Source: an uncultured Campylobacter sp. | GTDB lineage: Bacteria; Campylobacterota; Campylobacteria; Campylobacterales; Campylobacteraceae | DNA length: 23,911 nt | NCBI RefSeq assembly: GCF_938045595.1 | Contig: NZ_CALIBB010000097.1 | Coordinates: 1 to 23,911, forward strand | Direction: 5' to 3' | Shown: positions 15,122-21,483 of the stretch, in pieces | Layout of the letters: each line of letters starts with the position of its first letter | Numbering within the stretch: position 1 is the stretch's first letter | Position numbers and translations under genes: made by a program | The notes under the pieces: generated by a model | Database searches by the model: none | What the model was told of the DNA's origin: nothing | The model's input: only the letters and a program-made list of their open reading frames with translations

Positions 15122-16213
15122 TTACTTGAAAAAATTCTTGATTTTATCGAGTATCCCCTCGTCGTCTCCGCCCTTGCTGCCGAAGCTTTCTTGAAGCTCG
15201 CGCAAAAGCGCCTCTTGCTTCTCGTTCAATTTCTTAGGGGTTTGGACGTTTACCTGCACGATCAGATCGCCGTTTTTCTTGGTGCGGATATTCGGCGCGC
15301 CCTCGCCGTAGATCGTGAAGCGCTGCTTGTCCTTGGTGCCTACTTTGAGTTTCAGCTCCGCCTTGCCACGCGGCGTCGGCACCTCGATGCTCTCGCCCAA
15401 GATCGCCTGCGTGAAAAACACCGGCACCTCGATATACAGGTCGTCTCCATCGCGCAGGAAGTGGCTATCCTCCTTAACGCGCACTATCACGTATAGATCC
15501 CCGATCTCGCCGGTTTTAGAAATGTTGCCCTTGCCGCTTAGGCGTACGCGCTGTCCGTCGTCGATACCTGCAGGAATGTCAAATTTAAGGCTCACGTCCT
15601 CTTCGGTAAAGCCCTTGCCGCCGCAATCCTTGCACCTGTCTTTTACGATCTCGCCCGTGCCGCCGCATTCGGAGCAGCTTTGGATGAAGCTCATATATCC
15701 GCGCCTGCCCGCGACGCGTCCAGTGCCGCCGCAAGCGGAGCAAGTGTGCTTCTTTTTATCCTTCGAGCCGGTGGCGTCGCAAGTAGGGCACGGCTTTTTG
15801 ATCTTGTATTTTATCTCCTTGTGAACGCCCTCTAAAGCCTCTTTAAATTCCAGCGTTACGGCTAGCTCGGTATCTATTCCATATGGATCGCTAGGGCGCG
15901 AACGAGCGCCTCCGCCGAATGCCTGCTCAAAAAAATCGCCGAAAATAGAGCTAAAATCAAATCCTCCGCCGCTCGCGCCGCTATATGCGCCGCTGATGCC
16001 CTCTTTGCCGTAGCGATCATACATTCTGCGCTTTTGATCGTCGCTTAAAATTTGATACGCTTCGTTGATCTTTTTAAATTTCTCCTCCGACTCCTTGTCG
16101 CCTTGGTTGCGGTCGGGGTGAAATTCCAAAGCGAGCTTTCGAAACGCCTTTTTTATCGTCTCGGCGTCGGCATCGCGCGCCACGCCTAAAATTTCATAAT
16201 AATCTTCTTCCAC
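15122..16213 (-). CDS. dnaJ: Chaperone protein DnaJ (Hsp40)
   Basis: DnaJ delivers unfolded clients to DnaK and stimulates its ATPase. The 363-residue protein has all type I parts: J domain with HPD at 32-34, Gly/Phe-rich linker (about 72-103), and a zinc domain with four CxxC pairs (142/145, 158/161, 180/183, 194/197). The first repeat reads CPTCDATG rather than CxxCxGxG. C-terminal client-binding and dimerisation domains follow. The start is GTG, with AAGGAG six bases upstream. It is divergent from racR, as in C. jejuni (Cj1260c next to racR), which supports both identifications. A TATAGT on the minus strand at 16228-16233 is too close to the ribosome binding site to be a convincing promoter. 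Confidence 0.96.
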   Translation of the reverse strand: MEEDYYEILGVARDADAETIKKAFRKLALEFHPDRNQGDKESEEKFKKINEAYQILSDDQKRRMYDRYGKEGISGAYSGASGGGFDFSSIFGDFFEQAFGGGARSRPSDPYGIDTELAVTLEFKEALEGVHKEIKYKIKKPCPTCDATGSKDKKKHTCSACGGTGRVAGRRGYMSFIQSCSECGGTGEIVKDRCKDCGGKGFTEEDVSLKFDIPAGIDDGQRVRLSGKGNISKTGEIGDLYVIVRVKEDSHFLRDGDDLYIEVPVFFTQAILGESIEVPTPRGKAELKLKVGTKDKQRFTIYGEGAPNIRTKKNGDLIVQVNVQTPKKLNEKQEALLRELQESFGSKGGDDEGILDKIKNFFK

Positions 16214-16270
16214 GAAATTCTCCTTAAACTATACAAAAGGGGCAATTTTATCTAAATTTAATAAAACGCA

Positions 16271-16285
16271 AGTTAAGACTTAACT
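16271..16285. promoter_or_regulatory. Operator-like palindrome in the dnaJ-racR gap
   Basis: AGTTAAG at 16271-16277 is exactly mirrored by CTTAACT at 16279-16285 around a single A. It lies just upstream of the racR -10 box, where a regulator would contact polymerase, and also upstream of dnaJ on the other strand. It may be an autoregulatory RacR site or a heat-shock regulator site; neither is shown. OmpR-type regulators more often use direct repeats. Confidence 0.4.
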
Positions 16286-16294
16286 ATTTTTATG

Positions 16295-16300
16295 TATAAT
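16295..16300 (+). promoter_or_regulatory. Sigma70 -10 box for racR
   Basis: A perfect TATAAT preceded by a T-rich run (CTATTTTTATG), matching the T-rich upstream pattern of Campylobacter sigma70 promoters. It lies 43 bases before the racR ATG. Confidence 0.6.
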
Positions 16301-16342
16301 GCAATATTTAAAATTTCAAATCAACGATGCAAAGGATAAAAA

Positions 16343-17014
16343 ATGATAAATGTATTGATGATAGAAGACGACAGCGAGTTTGCACAGCTTCTAACCGAAT
16401 ATCTGGCTAAATTTAACATCCAAGTTACAAACTTTGAAGACCCATATCTGGGCATTAGCGCTGGGATCAAAAACTACGATCTGCTGATTTTGGATCTTAC
16501 GCTTCCGGGGATGGACGGACTTGAAGTCTGCAAAGAGATCCGCGAGAAATACGACATCCCGATAATCATCAGCTCGGCTAGAAGCGACGTGAGCGATCGC
16601 GTCGTGGGGCTTCAGATCGGCGCGGACGATTATCTACCCAAGCCTTATGATCCAAAAGAGATGCACGCACGTATCATGAGCCTCATCCGCCGCTATAAAA
16701 AAGCTAGCGAGAAGGAAGAAACCGCCACGGATAGCGTATTTCGTATCGACGACAAGCGCCATGAAATTTACTTCGGCGAGGAGTCGCTCGTGCTAACGCC
16801 TGCGGAGTATGAAATTTTAGAATACCTCATCAAGCAGCACAGCTTCTCCGTCTCTCGCGAGCAGCTCGTATATCACTGCAAAAGCTTAAAAGACAAGGAT
16901 TCAAAGAGCTTAGACGTCATCATCGGGCGTCTGCGCACCAAAATAGGCGATAGTTCCAAGGCGCCTAAGCATATCTTTTCGGTTCGCGGTATCGGCTACA
17001 AGCTCATCGGATGA
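16343..17014 (+). CDS. racR: Two-component response regulator RacR (OmpR type)
   Basis: A 223-residue DNA-binding response regulator. The receiver domain shows the acidic pair D9/D10, phosphoacceptor D51 in LLILDLTLPGMDG, S78, and K100 in YLPKPYD. The C-terminal winged-helix (about 128-223) ends with SVRGIGYKLIG, the usual OmpR-family wing. In C. jejuni RacR-RacS affects growth-temperature and low-oxygen responses, and the genes sit between dnaJ and recR exactly as here, which is the main basis for the name. It overlaps racS by 4 bases (ATGA), so translation is coupled. A -10 box and an adjacent palindrome lie in its upstream gap. Confidence 0.92.
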   Translation: MINVLMIEDDSEFAQLLTEYLAKFNIQVTNFEDPYLGISAGIKNYDLLILDLTLPGMDGLEVCKEIREKYDIPIIISSARSDVSDRVVGLQIGADDYLPKPYDPKEMHARIMSLIRRYKKASEKEETATDSVFRIDDKRHEIYFGEESLVLTPAEYEILEYLIKQHSFSVSREQLVYHCKSLKDKDSKSLDVIIGRLRTKIGDSSKAPKHIFSVRGIGYKLIG

Positions 17015-18252
17015 AGCACTCCTTAATCACTAAAATTTCGGTTTTTTTTGTAATCGCGATCATCTTAGTCTGCGTGCTTTTCATCACATTCGCACGGATG
17101 CAGATGAATAGAGCTCTAGGCAGCATGCAGGCTAATCAAATAAACGCGGTCAATAATCTACTTGAGCTATACAAGCGTAATGCCCCTCCCAGCGATATTG
17201 AGCGCTACTTCTCCAGCTATGGCTTGGAGCTTGTAAAAGACAAAAATATCATCCAAAACATCATCACGAGCGGTAAAATTTTTTTCGTCCAAGACACCTC
17301 TATCGGCGAGTTTAGCTCGGTCGAGTATAATAATTCGCTGTTTTTAAATATAAAAAACAACTCTTTCGTCGTGGTTTTCGAAAGCCTCGGCACGAAGAAT
17401 TTAAACGATCCGCTTTGGGTTGGATTTCTGCTTACGATGGCAGTTTTGATCTCGCTTTATTTATCGATCGTGCGAAGTTTTACGCCGCTAAAAAAACTAA
17501 GCAAAAATATCAAAAAATTCGCCCAGGGCAACTTGGACGTAAATTTAGCCGCCACGCATAGCGAAGATGAGATCGGGCAGGTCGCGCAGGAATTTAACAA
17601 CGCGATTGCCAAAATTCAAGAGCTGATCCGCTCGCGCCAGCTGTTTTTGCGCACCATCATGCATGAGCTTAAAACCCCGATCGGCAAGGGCAGGCTCATC
17701 ACCGAAATGCTAGATGACGAAACACAAAAAGAGCGGCTCGTCAATGTCTTTGAGCGGCTTGAAATTTTAATCAACGAGTTTGCCAAAATCGAGCAACTGC
17801 TCTCAAAAAGCTACTCGCTAAATTATCAGGATTATCATTTCAGCCTCATTTTAGAGCAAGTAAAAGATATGTCTATGCTCGATAACTGGGACGAGCTCAT
17901 CAGCACGGATATCGAGTGCGATGCGGTGATAAACGTGGATTTCGGGCTATTTGCGCTAGCGATTAAAAATTTAATCGACAATGCCCTAAAATACTCCAGC
18001 GATAAAAAAGTCCGCATCATCTGCGACGAAAACAAAGTAAGCGTCGCCAATCGCGGAGCGGCGCTTGCAAAATCATTCGAGCATTACAAGCAAGCCTTTA
18101 TCAGAAATAAAGACGAGAAAGCCACCGGCATGGGGCTTGGGCTTTACATCATCGATAAAATTTGCGAGCTGCATAAATTCCGCTTCGAGTACAACTACAG
18201 CGACGGCACGCACTACTTCTCGATCGTCTTTTCGCCGAAGGGCACCATATGA
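17011..18252 (+). CDS. racS: Sensor histidine kinase RacS
   Basis: The membrane partner of RacR, 413 residues. Two membrane helices at about 8-28 and 136-155 flank a periplasmic sensor region of about 105 residues, followed by a HAMP linker (about 156-208), the dimerisation domain with phosphorylated H218 in IMHELKTPIG, and an HATPase domain with N-box KNLIDNALKYS (319-329) and G2 box GMGLGLYI (373-380). The usual G1 DxGxG motif is degenerate (VSVANRGAAL), as in some epsilonproteobacterial kinases. The ATG overlaps the racR stop and its own TGA overlaps the recR ATG, both 4-base ATGA overlaps. The periplasmic signal is unknown. Confidence 0.92.
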   Translation: MKHSLITKISVFFVIAIILVCVLFITFARMQMNRALGSMQANQINAVNNLLELYKRNAPPSDIERYFSSYGLELVKDKNIIQNIITSGKIFFVQDTSIGEFSSVEYNNSLFLNIKNNSFVVVFESLGTKNLNDPLWVGFLLTMAVLISLYLSIVRSFTPLKKLSKNIKKFAQGNLDVNLAATHSEDEIGQVAQEFNNAIAKIQELIRSRQLFLRTIMHELKTPIGKGRLITEMLDDETQKERLVNVFERLEILINEFAKIEQLLSKSYSLNYQDYHFSLILEQVKDMSMLDNWDELISTDIECDAVINVDFGLFALAIKNLIDNALKYSSDKKVRIICDENKVSVANRGAALAKSFEHYKQAFIRNKDEKATGMGLGLYIIDKICELHKFRFEYNYSDGTHYFSIVFSPKGTI

Positions 18253-18818
18253 GCGGCACGGACAGGTTCGAAGAGCTCGTTGCAAGCTTTGAAAAGCTTC
18301 CGGGCGTGGGCAAAAAATCCGCCCTACGCTTTGCCTACTACGTAAGCGTGCAAAACTCCTTTTTGGGGCTAAATTTAGCGCACAATATCGAAGAGGCGGT
18401 GCGTGGACTGCACAGATGCCACATCTGCGGAGCAGTATGCGAGGGCGAGATCTGCGAATACTGCGCCGATGAGGAGCGCGAAAGCGATAAAATTTGCATC
18501 GTCGAAAACCCAAAAGATATCTTTATTTTAGAGAGTAATAAAATTTACAACGGTCGCTACTTCGTGCTAGACGCCGCTGACGAAGATAAAATCGCGGCGC
18601 TACGCGAGATGGTGAGCCAAAACGGCGCGCGCGAGCTGATTTTTGCGCTGACGCCCGGCATCAACTCCGACGGCATCATGCTCTACGTCGAGGACAAGCT
18701 CGCGGATCTGGGTTTGAAATTTACTAAGCTTGCCCAAGGCGTGCCTACGGGCGTGAGCCTAGATAACGTCGATATGCTCTCGCTGATAAAGGCGATCAAC
18801 GGGCGCACCGATATTTAA
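18249..18818 (+). CDS. recR: Recombination mediator RecR
   Basis: RecR works with RecO (and RecF where present) to load RecA on SSB-coated single-stranded DNA in gap repair and recombination. The 189-residue sequence has the N-terminal helix-hairpin-helix (KLPGVGKKSALRFAYY, 16-31), a four-cysteine zinc finger (C57, C60, C69, C72), the Toprim domain from about 82 (KICIVENPKDIFILES), and the C-terminal Walker-like segment. Length matches other Campylobacter RecR proteins. It is translationally coupled to racS by an ATGA overlap, so a DNA-repair gene is under the promoter of a two-component system. The stop codon lies in an AT-rich inverted repeat (18817-18835). Confidence 0.95.
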   Translation: MSGTDRFEELVASFEKLPGVGKKSALRFAYYVSVQNSFLGLNLAHNIEEAVRGLHRCHICGAVCEGEICEYCADEERESDKICIVENPKDIFILESNKIYNGRYFVLDAADEDKIAALREMVSQNGARELIFALTPGINSDGIMLYVEDKLADLGLKFTKLAQGVPTGVSLDNVDMLSLIKAINGRTDI

Positions 18819-18835
18819 AATTTCGACGAAATTTT
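18817..18835. terminator. AT-rich inverted repeat over the recR stop codon
   Basis: AAAATTT at 18817-18823 and AAATTTT at 18829-18835 pair exactly across CGACG; the recR TAA overlaps the left arm. It could be a weak end-of-transcript hairpin. The arrangement resembles the palindrome over the thioesterase stop at 1325-1340. Confidence 0.3.
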
Positions 18836-19011
18836 AAATTTATGCGGATAAATTTATCGGCTAAATTTAAAGCGCAAAGCGGCGAATAGATTTAGCCGCA
18901 AAGCCCAAGCGGCGAAATTTTAAGCGTAAATTTAAACAGTCGGCGCGCGATGAAATTTATTAAAATTTACGCGGCTTCGGTATGCAATACGATGCAGCAG
19001 GCAGGGCGGGA

Positions 19012-19055
19012 CCTCGCTAGCCGCGAGGCTTTAACGGCAAGTTTGAGCCGTAAAA
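19012..19055. repeat. Two adjacent small hairpins
   Basis: CCTCGC at 19012-19017 pairs with GCGAGG at 19023-19028 (5-base loop). Directly after it ACGGC pairs with GCCGT around an 8-base loop, ending at about 19051, followed by AAAATTTT. They lie about 200 bases past recR, so a terminator role is possible but unproven. Confidence 0.35.
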
Positions 19056-19094
19056 TTTTAAGCGCTCCTGTTTCAAAGCGGAGTTTTGAGCGCG

Positions 19095-19165
19095 GAATTT
19101 CGAGCGTTCAAATTTTAAAAGGCGAAATTCTAAACGGCGAATTTCGAGCGCTCAAATTTTAAAAG
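19095..19165. repeat. Direct repeat, 27 bases twice, 44-base offset
   Basis: Positions 19095-19121 and 19139-19165 are identical at 26 of 27 bases; both run from GAATTTCGAGCG into AAATTTTAAAAG. A weaker relative begins near 19041. Each copy carries GAATTT and AAATTT, as in the tandem units inside the DUF45 gene. Confidence 0.7.
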
Positions 19166-19305
19166 CGCTTTCGAAAGTAGCGAGACGGGGTTGCGCGACG
19201 CCGCGAGCTCGTAAAATTTAAAGGAGAATTTCAAGGCGCACAAAATGGTTTAAATTTTTAAATTTCGCAGACGTGGGATTTAAAAATTTAAACGTAATTT
19301 TCCAT

Positions 19306-19311
19306 TATAAT
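19306..19311 (+). promoter_or_regulatory. Candidate -10 box (TATAAT) for murC
   Basis: A perfect TATAAT lies only 14 bases before the GTG start. AAGGA at 19316-19320, five bases before the start, is a good ribosome binding site, but transcription from this -10 would begin within it. Either the true promoter is further upstream or the leader is very short. Confidence 0.35.
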
Positions 19312-19325
19312 ATTTAAGGACAAAG

Positions 19326-20633
19326 GTGAAAAAGGTTCATTTTATCGGCATCGGCGGCATAGGAATATCGGCATTAGCAAGATTTTTACACGAGAAAAAT
19401 TTTATCATCTCAGGCTCGGATATCAAAGAGAGCGAGACGACCTACAAGCTAAGAGCGGACGGCATGGAGATCATCACTCCGCACGACGCTTCGGCGATCA
19501 AAGATCAGGAGATCGTCATCTACTCCGCCGCGATCAAAGAGGACAATGTCGAGCTGCAAGCCGCGCGCAAAAAGGGGATCGTCTGCCTCTCGCGCAAGGA
19601 AGCCCTGCCCTTCGTGCTAAAAGACAAGCGCGTCTTCGCAATCGCCGGCGCGCACGGCAAAAGCACCACGAGCGCGATAACCTCGGCGCTGATAAACGGC
19701 TCGGTTATCATCGGCGCAATCTCCAAGCAGTTCGGCTCGAATATGAAATATGAAAATAGCGAAAATATCATCTTCGAAGCCGACGAGAGCGATTCGAGCT
19801 TTTTAAATTCCAACCCCTACGTCGCGGTCGTGACCAACGCCGAGCCCGAGCATATGGATCATTACGACAACGATTTGGATAAATTTCACGCGGCGTATCG
19901 CGGCTTTTTGGAACGCGCCAAGATCCGCGTGATAAACGCCGAAGACGAGTTTTTAAGCTCCATCAAGCTCGGCTGTATCAAGCTCTTTCCTTCGCGCGAT
20001 ATAACGGATCTAAAGGTGCTGCTGCGCGATCATCAGCCGTTTATGAGCTTTAATCTTAAAGAGCTCGGGCGCTTCGAGGTTTACGGGCTAGGAAGGCACA
20101 TCGCGATTGATGCGTCGCTAGCGATCCTAGCCGCAGCGTGCGAGACGGGGCTAGAGCAGATCCGCAAAAATTTACTGAATTACCAAGGGATCAAAAAGCG
20201 CTTCGACATCCTGTGCGCCACCCCAAACTTCGTGCTCATCGACGACTACGGCCACCATCCTACCGAGATCAGAGCGACGCTGCAAAGCGCGCGCGAATAC
20301 GCTAGCCTGCTAGGTCTTAGCAAGATCACGGCGATCTTTCAGCCGCACCGCTTCAGCAGACTTAAGGCGAATTTAAACGCTTTTAAAGAGTGCTTTGCGG
20401 GTGTAGAAGAGCTAGTGGTGCTGCCCGTTTACGCCGCTGGCGAGCCTAGTAACGGCATCGATCTGAAAGAGGAGTTTAAGGGGCTCGGCGCACTATTTAC
20501 CGAGCGGGTCTTTAGAAACGGCGAGAAGATAGAATTTAGCGATATTTTCGGCGTCCGCCACATCATAAACGACGGGCTCGTGATCGGATTTGGCGCAGGC
20601 GACATCACCTATCAGCTGCGCGGAGAATTTTAG
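19326..20633 (+). CDS. murC: UDP-N-acetylmuramate--L-alanine ligase
   Basis: MurC adds L-alanine to UDP-MurNAc using ATP, the first amino-acid step of peptidoglycan synthesis in the cytoplasm. The 435-residue protein shows the N-terminal Rossmann loop GIGGIGISALARF (7-19), the ATP loop GAHGKSTTSAITS (about 108-120), the conserved EADESDSSF and NAEPEHMDHYD segments, and the C-terminal HHPTEI and QPHRFSR motifs. Length is at the short end of the family, as in other Campylobacter. The start is GTG, supported by AAGGA five bases upstream. The order murC, small membrane gene, mutS2 matches C. jejuni Cj1054c-Cj1052c. Confidence 0.96.
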   Translation: MKKVHFIGIGGIGISALARFLHEKNFIISGSDIKESETTYKLRADGMEIITPHDASAIKDQEIVIYSAAIKEDNVELQAARKKGIVCLSRKEALPFVLKDKRVFAIAGAHGKSTTSAITSALINGSVIIGAISKQFGSNMKYENSENIIFEADESDSSFLNSNPYVAVVTNAEPEHMDHYDNDLDKFHAAYRGFLERAKIRVINAEDEFLSSIKLGCIKLFPSRDITDLKVLLRDHQPFMSFNLKELGRFEVYGLGRHIAIDASLAILAAACETGLEQIRKNLLNYQGIKKRFDILCATPNFVLIDDYGHHPTEIRATLQSAREYASLLGLSKITAIFQPHRFSRLKANLNAFKECFAGVEELVVLPVYAAGEPSNGIDLKEEFKGLGALFTERVFRNGEKIEFSDIFGVRHIINDGLVIGFGAGDITYQLRGEF

Positions 20634-20694
20634 GCTTGAAAACTCTCGCCGAATTTATGAAACGAACTCCGCAGCGGACGGGCAAGGATAAAAT

Positions 20695-21483
20695 TTGAGA
20701 TTTTTAGTGTTTATTTTCGCATTTTTATTTATCGCGGCGATCTTTTTCGTGCGGGACGAAATTTTAAGCAAAAAAGCTAAAATCATCGCCACGGCACTGA
20801 TCGTGCTGCTATGCGCGGGGGCTTATTTTTACGAAAGCGCGAGCGAGCGATCCGCCAAGCTTGAGGAGGAGATGGTGTTTAAATTTAACGCGGGTGCCAG
20901 ATTAAGATGCGGCGGCGCGATAAATTCCACTTCTGAAACGCGCGACGCGGATGCTAAAATTTTGGGCGTGCAAGCCGGCGAAGCAAATTTAAACGCGCAA
21001 GACAAGACCACTTCTACCGCGCAAAGCTCCACCGCTCAAATGAACGAGCAAGTTTCCGCTGCGCAAATAAACGGTGCCGTCTCGGGCGGACAAAATTCCG
21101 CACAAAGCCCTACTTCGCAAAATTCTACAGGGCAAGGCGATACGCAGAGCCTCGCGCCGCAAAATTCCGCGAGCCAAGAAGGTATGCGAAACTCCGCTTC
21201 GCAAAATTCCGCGCACCAAGGCGACATGCAAACCTCTAATCCCCAAGGCTCCGCGCAGAATTTTAACGTAGCCGAGCAAAATTCTATGCAAGGTTCTACA
21301 GCGCAGAATTCTAAAGCTACGCAAAATTTCGCCGCAGACAAAGAGCAAGGCTCCGCGCAGATAGTAACGCGAGAGAGCTTCACCTACTCCTTTTCTTTGG
21401 GCGCTTTCATCGCCAAAAAAAGCGCGGGCGCGGAGTTTAAGGGCAAAACCTACAAGATCAAAGAGTGCGTTTATGATCAGTGA
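20695..21483 (+). CDS. Small membrane protein (Cj1053c-like) with a Q/N/S-rich insertion
   Basis: A 262-residue protein of unknown function. Two N-terminal hydrophobic segments (about 2-19 and 29-46) are followed by a short charged stretch and FKFNAGARLRCGG (63-74). The C-terminal 40 residues (TRESFTYSFSLGAF to KIKECVYDQ) look like the rest of a small folded domain. Between them, residues about 75-222 are a Gln/Asn/Ser/Ala-rich insertion with QNSA-type repeats, rich in AAATTC words. Position between murC and mutS2 suggests it is the C. jejuni Cj1053c counterpart, which as I recall is far shorter. The start is TTG, with AAGGA six bases upstream. Its end overlaps mutS2 by 11 bases. Confidence 0.75.
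   Translation: MRFLVFIFAFLFIAAIFFVRDEILSKKAKIIATALIVLLCAGAYFYESASERSAKLEEEMVFKFNAGARLRCGGAINSTSETRDADAKILGVQAGEANLNAQDKTTSTAQSSTAQMNEQVSAAQINGAVSGGQNSAQSPTSQNSTGQGDTQSLAPQNSASQEGMRNSASQNSAHQGDMQTSNPQGSAQNFNVAEQNSMQGSTAQNSKATQNFAADKEQGSAQIVTRESFTYSFSLGAFIAKKSAGAEFKGKTYKIKECVYDQ
20940..21360 (+). repeat. QNS-encoding repetitive insertion rich in RAATTY
   Basis: By hand count about ten RAATTY hexamers (mostly AAATTC, from Gln-Asn-Ser codons CAA-AAT-TC) lie in 420 bases, where about 0.4 would be expected in random DNA of 50% GC. The units are irregular in length (around 24-60 bases) but repeatedly use GCAAAATTCC-like phrases. The frame stays open throughout. Confidence 0.65.

Larger units (their letters stand above)
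18819..19325. other. Repeat-bearing AAATTT-rich intergenic region
   Basis: About 500 bases between recR and murC with no credible gene. An open frame at 18950-19162 lacks a ribosome binding site and translates to repeat-like ILKG/ILNG text, so I reject it. By hand I count about 16 AAATTT words here, far above chance. The region also has two GC hairpins and a degenerate direct repeat. The last 20 bases hold the murC promoter and ribosome binding site. Confidence 0.6.

Noticed and set aside
18950..19162. 70-residue open frame between recR and murC
   Set aside because: No ribosome binding site, and its C-terminal half is just the translated direct repeat (ILKG, ILNG); treated as intergenic repeat DNA.
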